Source: Sporosarcina sp. P2 (GTDB taxonomy: Bacteria; Bacillota; Bacilli; Bacillales_A; Planococcaceae). Taken from it: a stretch of 64,000 nucleotides of DNA. Shown one piece after another: positions 1 through 8,723 of the stretch. The DNA lies in contig NZ_PDYY01000002.1 in NCBI RefSeq assembly GCF_002743255.1, positions 186,001-250,000 of the forward strand, read 5' to 3'. The position numbers and the translations under genes were made by a program. Under the pieces are notes generated by a model. That model was given only the letters and a program-made list of their open reading frames with translations. It did no database searches and had not been told where the DNA came from. Each line of letters starts with the position of its first letter. Position 1 is the stretch's first letter.

Positions 1-963
1 TGTTTTGCTGATAGAATCCCGCATGCTTGTATCTGCTTGGATATTTTTATAATTCATATAATCCATGATTCCGATATTTCCTGAACGCAAAGCTTCTGCC
101 ATAGCTAAAGGTACTTCGGCTTCCGCACCCACAACTTTCGAGCGCATCTCTTGAGTCTTCGCCTTCATCTCTTGTTCACTTGCAACAGCCATCGCACGGC
201 GTTCTTCCGCTTTTGCTTGGGCAATGTTTTTATCCGCCATCGCTTGTTCAGTCTGAAGTTCCGCTCCGATGTTTTTACCGATATCTACGTCGGCAATATC
301 AATCGAGAGAATTTCAAACGCTGTACCTGAATCTAAACCTTTTTTCAGAACAGTCTGGGAAATCATATCCGGATTTTCCAGTACTTTTGCGTGGCTGATA
401 GAAGAACCGATTGTCGATACGATACCTTCACCAACACGCGCAACGACAGTTTCTTCCCCTGCTCCACCGACTAGACGGTCGATGTTTGCACGGACTGTGA
501 TTCGAGCTTTCGCTTTAACTTCGATACCGTTCATCGCAACACCTGCGATAAATGGTGTTTCGATTACTTTCGGGTTAACGGACATTTGAACTGCTTCCAA
601 AACGTCACGTCCTGCCAAGTCAATTGCTTGTGCTCTTTCGAAAGTCAAGTCGATGTTCGCACGTTGCGCAGCAATCAATGCATTTACAACGCGGTCAACA
701 TTACCACCCGCAAGGTAATGGCTTTCCAACTGGTTGATTGATACTGTTAGACCCGCTTTATGTGCTTTGATTAACGGGTTAACTACCCTGCTCGGGATAA
801 CCCGACGTAAACGCATACCGACTAACGTGAAGATACTTACCCGTACGCCTGCCGCCATTGCGGAAATCCATAGCGTGACTGGCACAAATGTAAAGAATAC
901 CGCCAGTACGATGATGATAATGAAGACTGCAGCTACCAGTCCGATTGTTCCTAGTCCCATCAT
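1..963 (-). CDS. floA: Flotillin-like protein FloA (3' end outside window)
   Basis: Membrane scaffold protein of bacterial functional membrane microdomains. Reading from ATG at 963 (a second ATG follows at 960), the frame is open to the window edge, giving 321 codons. FloA is usually about 330 residues, so only the last few are missing. The N-terminus ([13 protein letters not shown]) is a hydrophobic hairpin-type membrane segment, followed by an SPFH-type region and an Ala/Glu-rich stretch; the last visible residues include [20 protein letters not shown], a FloA-like tail. The start overlaps the nfeD stop (ATGA) and has GAGGAGG about 10 bases upstream, so the two genes are translationally coupled. 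The nfeD-floA pair is conserved in Bacillales. Identification is by recognition of the family. Confidence 0.93.
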   Translation of the reverse strand, partial: MMGLGTIGLVAAVFIIIIVLAVFFTFVPVTLWISAMAAGVRVSIFTLVGMRLRRVIPSRVVNPLIKAHKAGLTVSINQLESHYLAGGNVDRVVNALIAAQRANIDLTFERAQAIDLAGRDVLEAVQMSVNPKVIETPFIAGVAMNGIEVKAKARITVRANIDRLVGGAGEETVVARVGEGIVSTIGSSISHAKVLENPDMISQTVLKKGLDSGTAFEILSIDIADVDIGKNIGAELQTEQAMADKNIAQAKAEERRAMAVASEQEMKAKTQEMRSKVVGAEAEVPLAMAEALRSGNIGIMDYMNYKNIQADTSMRDSISKT

Positions 964-2294
964 AAGCCTTGTTCCTCCTCTTTCTTCTCTCTTACTACAA
1001 TTCTGAAACCTTCTACTGCTACGACAACTACTTGTTTACCACTCTCGATATAACGACCTTCTGATACTACATCGATTCGTTCACCGTCCAACTCGGCGAC
1101 ACCTGATGGATAAAGTGGTGTAATGGTTGTGGCAACTTTCTGCAACAATTCATTACGATTTTTGTTGGAGACGTAACCGCTTTCCGTATCCATCGTATCC
1201 ATTAAAATGATTTTGTTCAACAGATGAAGTTTTTTACCGAAGAATTTCATAATAACCACTACTCCTATACATGCTACGGCTATCGCAATTAGCACCGAGA
1301 TTGCCATGAATGCCAAGTTTGTGCCTGCCAATAAAATACTTCCTATGATAGCTAAGATTCCGAAGATCCCCGCTATCCCCCCTGCAACAAAGAATTCGGC
1401 AATTATAAGGGCGACGCCGAGCAGGAATAATAACAATGTTTCATAACCCGCAAGACCCGCTACTGTGTGTCCGTAGAAGAATAAAAACAGAGCGGTTAAC
1501 CCCATGCTTCCCGGCACACCAAAGCCTGGTGAATATAATTCAACAATCAGTCCGAGACTTGCAACGGAAAGTAAAATCGGTACTACGACCGGATGGGTGA
1601 TGAATCGCGCCATTTTCTCTGTAAACGTTTCCGTTGTAGAAATAACTTCCGCGCCTTCCAAATCTAGCTTCTTAAGTAGCTCATCAAATGTAGCCACTGT
1701 ACCTTCACTGTACTTCACTTGTTCGGCTTCGTCAGCAGTGAGAGTCAGAAGTTCCCCTTTTTGTGCACGCAAGTCTGGCAGATCGATATCGGGATTTGCC
1801 ATGGCTAGTGCATATTGTGGATCACGGCCTGAGTGCTTTGCGGCATTTTTCATTTGCGCCAACCAATAACTATTGGCTTTCGTTTCTGCTGCATTTCCAG
1901 ATCCATCGATGACTTGTGCAGCACCGATCGAACCGTTTGGCGTCATGTAGATTTCATCTGCATACAGCGCTAGGAAAGCCCCAGCAGATAGCGCCCGATC
2001 GTTGATGAAGGCAATAATTTTTACATCATCAGTCGTTTTCATCAGCTTGGCGATTTGGTCAGCAGCGTCTACAAACCCTCCAGGAGTGTCTATATCCAAC
2101 ACAATCGTCTCTGCACCTTCAGCTTTGGCTTCTTTAAATGAACGCTGTAGAAATGCATGCAGCCCCTTTTCTACTTCTTGGTGAAGGGGTACGCGATATA
2201 CTTTTGTTTCAGCTGCGTCTGAGTGTATAAAAGGCAACGCGATTGTACCGATGAATAAAATGAGCAGAAAAACTGACCTAATCATTTTAGACAT
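960..2294 (-). CDS. nfeD: NfeD-family membrane-bound serine protease (long form)
   Basis: 444-residue NfeD of the long (YqeZ-like) type, the usual partner of FloA. It has an N-terminal signal/membrane segment (about residues 7-25), then a ClpP-class protease domain (about 30-230) with the substrate-loop motif [13 protein letters not shown] and the catalytic-serine motif ALSAGAF. Four or five hydrophobic segments follow (about 235-350), and a C-terminal OB-fold domain (about 370-435, [19 protein letters not shown]). It is thought to act at the outer membrane face near flotillin domains. The stop overlaps the floA start. Unlike Bacillus subtilis, no yqeY lies between this gene and rpsU; 265 bases with a terminator separate them instead. 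Confidence 0.93.
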   Translation of the reverse strand: MSKMIRSVFLLILFIGTIALPFIHSDAAETKVYRVPLHQEVEKGLHAFLQRSFKEAKAEGAETIVLDIDTPGGFVDAADQIAKLMKTTDDVKIIAFINDRALSAGAFLALYADEIYMTPNGSIGAAQVIDGSGNAAETKANSYWLAQMKNAAKHSGRDPQYALAMANPDIDLPDLRAQKGELLTLTADEAEQVKYSEGTVATFDELLKKLDLEGAEVISTTETFTEKMARFITHPVVVPILLSVASLGLIVELYSPGFGVPGSMGLTALFLFFYGHTVAGLAGYETLLLFLLGVALIIAEFFVAGGIAGIFGILAIIGSILLAGTNLAFMAISVLIAIAVACIGVVVIMKFFGKKLHLLNKIILMDTMDTESGYVSNKNRNELLQKVATTITPLYPSGVAELDGERIDVVSEGRYIESGKQVVVVAVEGFRIVVREKKEEEQGL

Positions 2295-2478
2295 TATTTT
2301 CTCACCTCTCTCTACTGCCTATTATACTTACTATTTACGTTTGAAGAAGCATTTGGTTTCATTTAATCGCAATTAAATAAAAGTTTTTCTTTCTGTTGTG
2401 TCATAGCTTGTTAGTATATGGATTAAATATGGTTGAACTACTCCTATAAATGGCTTAGTAAATTCCAGACAATAAAAT

Positions 2479-2510
2479 AAACCGAAAATCCATGGAAGGA
2501 TTTTCGGTTT
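2479..2510 (-). terminator. Intrinsic terminator after rpsU
   Basis: Perfect 13-bp stem (AAACCGAAAATCC / GGATTTTCGGTTT) with a 6-base loop, followed on the minus strand by a T-rich stretch (ATTTTATTGT). It lies about 50 bases after the rpsU stop and separates rpsU from nfeD-floA transcription. The interval to 2295 holds no other gene. Confidence 0.85.
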
Positions 2511-2559
2511 ATAAGAAATTACATTAGTAGGTAATATCAAAATTCAATGTAGGCAGAAA

Positions 2560-2733
2560 TTAGAACTTGCGCTTACGTGCAGCTTCAGATTTCTTTTTAC
2601 GTTTTACACTTGGCTTATCATAGAATTCACGCTTTCTACTCTCTTGTATTGTACCACTCTTGGATACAGTACGTTTGAAGCGGCGAAGAGCGTCTTCAAG
2701 TGATTCATTTTTGCGAACGACTGTCTTAGTCAT
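2560..2733 (-). CDS. rpsU: 30S ribosomal protein bS21
   Basis: 57-residue bS21 ([19 protein letters not shown]... ending [12 protein letters not shown]), a small basic protein of the 30S subunit near the anti-Shine-Dalgarno region of 16S rRNA. The start at 2733 is chosen because family members begin MTKT or MSKT and because GAGGGAGGGACAAGAGAT precedes it; a longer in-frame reading would run through that ribosome site. It is a core gene and a good chromosomal landmark. Confidence 0.97.
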   Translation of the reverse strand: MTKTVVRKNESLEDALRRFKRTVSKSGTIQESRKREFYDKPSVKRKKKSEAARKRKF

Positions 2734-2877
2734 ATCTCTTGTCCCTCCCTCCAAACACACACTTCGAAACATAGCACTTTGCTATGTACTATAAAATTAT
2801 ATCGTATCTTTTCTATTTGGTCAATAAAAACTATTAGAATATCATGAGAAGTTTTACGAATTACTCTTTTACCGTAA

Positions 2878-3549
2878 TCAATAATCGGCTGATGATGATA
2901 GGCCTTGCATGATGGAAACACCTGAACTCGCACCAATTCGCGTTGCACCCGACTCCACCATACGATCTACGTCTTCTGCACTGCGCACACCGCCACTCGC
3001 CTTGACTCCAATTGCGGGTCCTACTACAGCACGCATCAGCTTCACGTCTTCTGGAGTTGCACCGCCAGTAGAGAATCCAGTCGATGTTTTAACGAAGTCC
3101 GCTCCTGCAAGCACTGCCAGTTCACATGCTGTACGTTTTTGGATATCGTCCAGCAAGGATGTTTCAATTATCACTTTTACTAAAGCCTGACCTTTGGCGG
3201 CTTCTACAACGGCTGCAATGTCATTTTGTACTTGTTCAAGCAATCCACTTTGTAATGCACCAATATTAATGACCATATCTACTTCCGTGGCCCCGTTAGC
3301 AATCGCGTCTTTTGTCTCAAACGCTTTAACTTCAGATGTGCTTGCACCTAAAGGGAAGCCAATCACAGTGCAGACTTTTACTTCCGTGCTTTGTAAAGCT
3401 TCTGCAGCTGTTTTGACCCAAGTCGGATTAATACATACTGAAGCGAAAGAATATTTCTTAGCCTCTTCACATAATTCCAATACTTGCTGTTTTGTTGCCT
3501 CTGCCTTTAACAGCGTATGATCGATATAAGCGGCATAGTTTGTAGTCAA
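2878..3549 (-). CDS. deoC: Deoxyribose-phosphate aldolase
   Basis: 223-residue class I aldolase that cleaves 2-deoxyribose-5-phosphate to glyceraldehyde-3-phosphate and acetaldehyde in deoxynucleoside catabolism. The N-terminus ([19 protein letters not shown]) carries the family DHTLLK motif. The Schiff-base lysine lies in [16 protein letters not shown], and KASGGVR near the C-terminus is the phosphate-site lysine motif. It is full length for the family. An AAAGCGCTTTC-like sequence just before the start resembles a cre (CcpA) site, which would fit catabolite control, though it could be chance. It lies between mtaB and rpsU, in the same direction but after a terminator. Confidence 0.96.
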   Translation of the reverse strand: MTTNYAAYIDHTLLKAEATKQQVLELCEEAKKYSFASVCINPTWVKTAAEALQSTEVKVCTVIGFPLGASTSEVKAFETKDAIANGATEVDMVINIGALQSGLLEQVQNDIAAVVEAAKGQALVKVIIETSLLDDIQKRTACELAVLAGADFVKTSTGFSTGGATPEDVKLMRAVVGPAIGVKASGGVRSAEDVDRMVESGATRIGASSGVSIMQGLSSSADY

Positions 3550-3619
3550 TGAAAGCGCTCCTTTTTTTTCGTATCGTTTTTTTCAGTATAACAAAGCTTA
3601 CATTTCGTTGCACGAAAAA

Positions 3620-3640
3620 GACCACCCATTACAGGTGGTC
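3620..3640 (-). terminator. Intrinsic terminator after mtaB
   Basis: 7-bp GC-rich stem (GACCACC / GGTGGTC) with a 7-base loop, followed on the minus strand by TTTTTCGTG. It sits just after the mtaB stop and isolates mtaB from deoC. Confidence 0.85.
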
Positions 3641-3644
3641 CATA

Positions 3645-5000
3645 TTAAATCGTTATTTTTTCTTCTGTAAGTACACGGACAGGTTGACCTTCACTGTAAG
3701 GATAGCCTGCTTTCGTAATTTTCACTTTTATAATTTGTCCGATCATCGTTTCGTCTGCAGGCAAGACTACTTTCAAATAATTATCTGTATAGCCTACATA
3801 GAGATCCTGATCAGTGTCGTCTTTAAAGCTTTCTTCTGGAATAACTTCGAGTACTTCGCCTTCAAAACGAGAAGCGTAATTTTTTGCTAATTGATCGTTC
3901 AATGTTAATAAACGGTGGACGCGTTCGTTTTTCACACTTTCGTCGACTTGATCTTCCATGCGAGCAGCAGGTGTGCCAGTTCTCTTCGAATAAGGGAACA
4001 CATGGAGCTCAGAAAACTTATGGTCACGAATAAAGGTATAGGTTTCCATAAACTCTTCTTCTGTTTCACCCGGGAAACCTACGATGACGTCAGATGTAAT
4101 AGCGAGATCCGGCAACGCTTCGTTCAGGCGCTTTAGACGATCAGAAAAGAACTCCATTGTGTATTTACGGCGCATCCGTTTTAGTACAGTATCTGAACCT
4201 GACTGAATAGGAATATGCAAGTGGCGTACAACAATATTAGAGTCGCGTAATACATCGATTACTTCGTCTGTTAATTGGCTCGCTTCGATTGAACTAATAC
4301 GGAGACGTTTCAATCCTTTTACTTGCTGTTCCAAGTCACGCAACAGACGAGCTAAGTTATAGCCTTTTAGATCCTCACCGTAACCACCTGTATGAATACC
4401 CGTCAAGACGATTTCAAGATAGCCCGCATCGACAAGTTGCTGTGCTTGATGAATCACTTCTTCAGGATCACGTGAGCGCATTAATCCTCTAGCCCACGGA
4501 ATGATACAGAATGTACAGAAGTTATTACAACCTTCTTGTATTTTTAACGAAGCACGTGTGCGATCAGTGAAGGACGGTACGTCGAGTTCTTCATAGACAC
4601 GGTTTTTCATAATGTTGCGCACCGCATTAATCGGTTGGCGCTCTTCACGGAATTGGTCAATCAGCCCAAGTAGTTTTGAACGATCTTGTGTACCTACTAC
4701 AATATCCACACCTGGAATCGCCATAATTTCTGCTGGTGATGTTTGCGCATAACAACCCGTTACACAGATGACTGCGTCTGGATTTTTACGAATGGCACGA
4801 CGGATCACTTGTCGGCTCTTTTTATCACCGGTATTCGTTACTGTACATGTATTAATAACATAGACATCAGAATTCTGATCAAATTCTACTCTTTCATAGT
4901 TTGCTTCTTGGAACAGTTGCCAAATAGCTTCTGTTTCATAATGATTCACTTTACAGCCTAGTGTATACAGAGATACGGTTTTTGGAAGCTCGTTACCCAT
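3645..5000 (-). CDS. mtaB: tRNA t6A37 methylthiotransferase MtaB
   Basis: 451-residue radical-SAM methylthiotransferase that converts t6A to ms2t6A at position 37 of ANN-decoding tRNAs. An N-terminal UPF0004 domain contains the cluster cysteines (TLGCKVN, INTCTVT, VTGCYAQ). The radical-SAM triad is in CNNFCTFCIIPWARG, and a C-terminal TRAM-like domain ends the protein (about 380-445). It is full length. In Bacillus subtilis it follows dnaJ-prmA-rsmE; here those genes are absent upstream, and accessory DNA begins instead. Confidence 0.95.
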   Translation of the reverse strand: MGNELPKTVSLYTLGCKVNHYETEAIWQLFQEANYERVEFDQNSDVYVINTCTVTNTGDKKSRQVIRRAIRKNPDAVICVTGCYAQTSPAEIMAIPGVDIVVGTQDRSKLLGLIDQFREERQPINAVRNIMKNRVYEELDVPSFTDRTRASLKIQEGCNNFCTFCIIPWARGLMRSRDPEEVIHQAQQLVDAGYLEIVLTGIHTGGYGEDLKGYNLARLLRDLEQQVKGLKRLRISSIEASQLTDEVIDVLRDSNIVVRHLHIPIQSGSDTVLKRMRRKYTMEFFSDRLKRLNEALPDLAITSDVIVGFPGETEEEFMETYTFIRDHKFSELHVFPYSKRTGTPAARMEDQVDESVKNERVHRLLTLNDQLAKNYASRFEGEVLEVIPEESFKDDTDQDLYVGYTDNYLKVVLPADETMIGQIIKVKITKAGYPYSEGQPVRVLTEEKITI

Positions 5001-5703
5001 ATATATTTTTCATCCTTTCATTACACTCAATAAAAATCTTGACTTATCCTATAATATCACAAATGTGCATAATGGGACTAACCTTTTAGATCATCAATTA
5101 TTAACGATGGGTTGTTAAATTGAGCACAACGCAACCTCACTAGAAAGAAAAATGGTCTGCAAACCTCAAAAAATCCCCACTTGTTAGTCGATACTACAAA
5201 AAAGTGGCGAACTTACAAACATGGTTTTCTACAAGAGCAAAGTTATAACTTATCAAAAAACTACCCGGGGATTGTCGTAAAAAATCCAATTATCTGGAAT
5301 AGGAAATTGGTTAAATCCATTTCCGGTGTCGTATGGATCATGTTCAAAAACATGATCACTTATTAGTGTGGAAAACAGGACGGTGTACTTGTCAAAGTAG
5401 GGTGAAATACACAACATTAGACTGTTCTTCCCGCAGTGAGTACTTGAAAAAGTAACTTTCCATCCCTATGCAACATTGTACAAACGTCTGGACAGCCCTA
5501 GATCCGTGACCACAGCGTCAGTCTAAACATCCCCGAGGCCGGTTTCGATTATAGCCCTTAAACACTGTTAGATCAATTGTTCTTATAAGCCTTGTGTAAA
5601 ATTTGTGTAAAATTGTTTAAGTTTATACTTTTGTCCGCTTACTCTTTCGGTAGAGTAAGCGTTTTTTATACAACGACTTCCCCGATATTTCTGTTTTCTC
5701 AAC
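5001..5703. other. Gene-poor junction between core block and accessory region
   Basis: About 700 bases with no convincing gene. A 61-codon open frame at 5181-5366 (+) has no ribosome site and no recognisable motif. An imperfect palindrome at about 5335-5356 (GATCATGTT / AACATGATC) and a direct repeat TGTGTAAAAT at about 5594-5614 are present. No tRNA or attachment-site core was recognised. Its position directly upstream of mtaB, where the dnaK-rsmE block would be expected, makes it the likely left boundary of inserted DNA. Confidence 0.4.
5636..5667 (+). terminator. Intrinsic terminator, plus strand
   Basis: Perfect 10-bp stem CGCTTACTCT / AGAGTAAGCG with loop TTCGGT, followed by TTTTTT. No plus-strand gene precedes it in the window, so it may end a lost gene or an unrecognised small RNA. 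Confidence 0.8.
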
Positions 5704-5925
5704 TTACTCATTTTCCTTAACCCACTCATTCAACCACTCAATTTCCTCGAAGGACAAGTTCTGTTCTTCTTCTTCTTCTTCTTCTTCTTCTTCTGTTTCT
5801 CTTTCTATTACATGGTGCCAATTCGCTTCTTCCCATTCTAAATTGGCTTCCCACTCACGCATTACTTTAACTGCCTTTTCTGTTTCTAGTTGTCGCCTAG
5901 TTTTGAATGGTATTATTTTCGCCAT
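5704..5925 (-). CDS. Small acidic protein with polyglutamate run
   Basis: 73-residue hypothetical protein starting MAKIIPFKTRRQLE when read from ATG at 5925, with AGAGGTGG a few bases upstream; an in-frame GTG at 5934 overlaps that ribosome site. The N-terminal third is basic and the rest strongly acidic. It contains a run of ten Glu encoded by a GAA triplet repeat (TTC repeat on the plus strand, about 5763-5793), followed by a Trp/Glu-rich tail. The triplet repeat is prone to slippage, so length may vary between strains. I do not recognise a family. It could be a nucleic-acid-mimic or antitoxin-type protein, but nothing proves this. Confidence 0.5.
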   Translation of the reverse strand: MAKIIPFKTRRQLETEKAVKVMREWEANLEWEEANWHHVIERETEEEEEEEEEEQNLSFEEIEWLNEWVKENE

Positions 5926-6291
5926 TTTTGCCACCTCTTCCGACTTGTTCTGTTCCTTCTATAATCGTTTCAATCGAAAGAATCAAAAAGCCCAAACTAT
6001 AAAATAGCACGGTGTTTAACAAAATTATGCAGAATGGGTTGAAGGGATTGAAACATTATATAGTAATAAATATCATGTATAATGAAATCACTATCCAACA
6101 ATCGGCCCAGACTAACGAAGATTATAATTTGAAAAATGATCAATCCTTATTCAAAAGCTGCATCAAAGATTGTCTAAAAAAACCAAGTGTGAGGTTATTA
6201 GAACAATTGAAACCATTAAAGTTAATCTTTACACAAATAGCATTTATTAGATAGCAGTTCAAATAAATTTACATAGAAGGAAGGTCGCGTT

Positions 6292-8703
6292 TTGAAAAAA
6301 GATAAATATTTTGAAATTGCGCTAAATTCAAGTACGAGTAAAATATTTAATGAATTAAAAAATATAAAGGAATCTTCAGAGGCGAAGAAAAATGAAATCC
6401 GGCGTCGATGGATATGGGAGTTAATTCAAAACGCTTCTGATTGTACGCCTAAGGATAGTACTATTAACATATCTTTAGAAATTACAGATGATAGAATTTC
6501 CTTCAGTCATGATGGAACGCCTTTTTCATACGAAAATCTACTGTCTTTAATAACTCAAATTTCTACAAAACAACAATCTGAAGAAAATTTGACAGGAAAA
6601 TTTGGTACAGGATTTATGTCTACTTTTTTATTGTCAGCTATCGTAGAAATTGAAGGTACTTTTATTCGTGAAGATGGTACCTGGACTGATATGAATTTTA
6701 TCGTTGACCGCACTGATGGAGACTATCCCGATATTAGAAGGAAAACAGAAAAAATGTTAAGTGATTTGGAACTTTTAAATAACGGTACTAATGAAACTGT
6801 GGAGAAAATAAATAAAACAAAATTTATTTACAATCTTAACGGAACCTCTGAATCAATAGCAACGGTACAACAAGGCGCAGAAGATTTACAAACAACATTG
6901 CCTTATCTTTTAGCATTTAACGAAAACATTCATTCTATAAATTATAATGGTGAGACTTATGAAAGAGAAAAAATCATTTCATTACCAACTCCGCTGAACG
7001 TCAATATTTTTGCGTTGAAAACGGGCAATGTGGATACAGATAGTCTGAAGAATTTATTCTTTTTAACACAAAATAACGTAACAATCGCTTGCCCTGTGAA
7101 ATATGACCTTGAAAATGGCTTATTTTCGTTTTTAACTATCCCTGAGAACATGCCAAAGTTATTTTGTAATTTTCCCTTAATTGGAAGTGAAGAATACGCC
7201 TTTCCTATCATTGTAAATTCTGACCTCTTTGACGTTGAAATAGATCGCGATGCAATAAGAGATGGCAATGCGGATAATAAAAAGATAATCGAAGAAGCGG
7301 TTTCTTTATATAAAAAATTAGTAGATTATTGCGCTGAAAATGTTAATACTAGAAATGAATTTAATATATGTTTATTGAAAAGTGGCCAGTATTCTGGTCT
7401 ACAAAAGTATTGCTATGATGAAATAATGGGTTATATAGAGAAGAAGCCTCTTATACCGATAAACAACCCTTCTTATGATTACGAAAGAATGTCTTATTTA
7501 GACGATTCAGGAGACTTTCAAATCTATCTACCAAAAGCCAAAAAGGAAGACGATGATATTTCGTTTTGGAAATTATTCACTGATAGAAGGAACTTTTATG
7601 TACCTACAGTTGAAACCTTCTTAGGTTGGAGAAAGATTTTTGGTGGCAACTTCTATTTAAAAAATTTCAATTCAATGTTTGAAGAAATGAATCTTACCGA
7701 ATTTTATGGATATGTAAATGACGAAAAAAAAACATATGAATGGTTAGATAATTTTTACTCATTATGGATTGATGATGAAGGTGTGGAACAGGTAATTAAT
7801 TCTGCATTTGTTCCCACGCAGGATAAAAACTTTTATCCTTTTAATAATGTCTTTTACGATTCAAATATCAACGAAGAATTAAAAAGAATTTCATTTGAGT
7901 TTGATCCCTCTTATAAAAAGAAGCTGTTGGACCCTAATATTTCTGCATTTAATTCTTATTATCAAAATAATCCTTTGAAGCAAAAAAATACAGAGTCCTG
8001 TGCTAAGAAAATCGAAATTAAAGTGACTGATATTCTTTCTGAAGAGACCATTAATCAAGCAGAGCGAAAAGTACAAGCCATTTTTAATAAACTGACTGAC
8101 TTCTTTTTACAGGAATCTGAACTATCCGAAAAGTTATTCCCTAAGATTTTCTCTAAAAGAATGATGTTATCTTCACCTGAAGAAACTTTGCGAAGAATGA
8201 AAATTGCCGAAAAGGTTGAGCGAAATGGGATTGATATAGAAGGTTTAGATGAGCTCTTAAAAAACCAACAACAAATCAAAAACATACTAGCAAACCCTGA
8301 CTTAAATACCGAAGAAATAAGGGAATTATTAAACCATATTGTAACATCGACACCAGAAATGCGTAAATACTTCGAAGCCTTATTAGCAAGAAGCGTTTCG
8401 AATGTCTATAATTATTTAAAAGATTCACCAAAATATACCCTTCCAACAACCTTAGAAGAATGGCAAAGTCACCAATATACAGAAACGATATTCCCTATAA
8501 AAAAAGATGGTAAAGAACTCACAATTGTCATTCGTCCAACTGATGGCGACCAAATTATTTTTTATGGTGAAGGAGAATTAGAAGTTCTTGATAGCACGGA
8601 GTATGAGTTGTGGACAGATAACGGGACTGAGCAAAAGAGTATAACATTGGGTGATCTTCTCAAAACAACCGGTATCACAAAGATTCCTCTTAGAAAATTA
8701 TAA
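6292..8703 (+). CDS. Sacsin/HSP90-like GHKL ATPase, candidate defence protein
   Basis: 803-residue protein starting at TTG with AGGAAGG 7-8 bases upstream. The N-terminal 120 residues show a GHKL (HSP90-like) ATP-binding fold: E43-L-I-Q-N47-A-S-D (N box), SHDGTPFS at about 72-79 (DxG motif) and TGKFGTGF at 101-108 (glycine lid). This most resembles sacsin-type ATPase domains (WELIQNASD, GKFGTGF). The remaining ~680 residues are not recognised; a charged, possibly helical stretch lies near 600-690. There is no DNA-gyrase, MutL or histidine-kinase partner domain. The TIR gene follows after 20 bases on the same strand, so the two probably form an operon. I infer a sensor or chaperone-like subunit of an anti-phage system. 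Confidence 0.8.
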   Translation: MKKDKYFEIALNSSTSKIFNELKNIKESSEAKKNEIRRRWIWELIQNASDCTPKDSTINISLEITDDRISFSHDGTPFSYENLLSLITQISTKQQSEENLTGKFGTGFMSTFLLSAIVEIEGTFIREDGTWTDMNFIVDRTDGDYPDIRRKTEKMLSDLELLNNGTNETVEKINKTKFIYNLNGTSESIATVQQGAEDLQTTLPYLLAFNENIHSINYNGETYEREKIISLPTPLNVNIFALKTGNVDTDSLKNLFFLTQNNVTIACPVKYDLENGLFSFLTIPENMPKLFCNFPLIGSEEYAFPIIVNSDLFDVEIDRDAIRDGNADNKKIIEEAVSLYKKLVDYCAENVNTRNEFNICLLKSGQYSGLQKYCYDEIMGYIEKKPLIPINNPSYDYERMSYLDDSGDFQIYLPKAKKEDDDISFWKLFTDRRNFYVPTVETFLGWRKIFGGNFYLKNFNSMFEEMNLTEFYGYVNDEKKTYEWLDNFYSLWIDDEGVEQVINSAFVPTQDKNFYPFNNVFYDSNINEELKRISFEFDPSYKKKLLDPNISAFNSYYQNNPLKQKNTESCAKKIEIKVTDILSEETINQAERKVQAIFNKLTDFFLQESELSEKLFPKIFSKRMMLSSPEETLRRMKIAEKVERNGIDIEGLDELLKNQQQIKNILANPDLNTEEIRELLNHIVTSTPEMRKYFEALLARSVSNVYNYLKDSPKYTLPTTLEEWQSHQYTETIFPIKKDGKELTIVIRPTDGDQIIFYGEGELEVLDSTEYELWTDNGTEQKSITLGDLLKTTGITKIPLRKL

Positions 8704-8723
8704 AAGTCAGAGGTGCAACAATA

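Noticed and set aside
960-2294. Several long open frames on the plus strand inside nfeD and other genes
   Set aside because: They lie antisense to strongly recognised genes, lack ribosome sites and give no protein-like sequence; shadows of the real coding strand.
5181-5366. 61-codon frame in the junction
   Set aside because: No ribosome site, overlaps a palindrome, and the sequence does not resemble any family.
5463-5580. tRNA or tmRNA fragment as an integration site
   Set aside because: A GGTTTCGATT stretch recalls a T-arm, but no cloverleaf or acceptor stem could be folded around it.
6012-6254. 80-codon frame upstream of the GHKL ATPase gene
   Set aside because: GTG start with no ribosome site, low-complexity composition and no recognisable motif; more likely leader DNA of the following operon.
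6292-8703. Histidine kinase, MutL or gyrase B identity for the GHKL protein
   Set aside because: No HisKA domain, no transducer domain and no MutL/GyrB motifs; the glycine-lid and N-box forms fit sacsin/HSP90-like proteins better.
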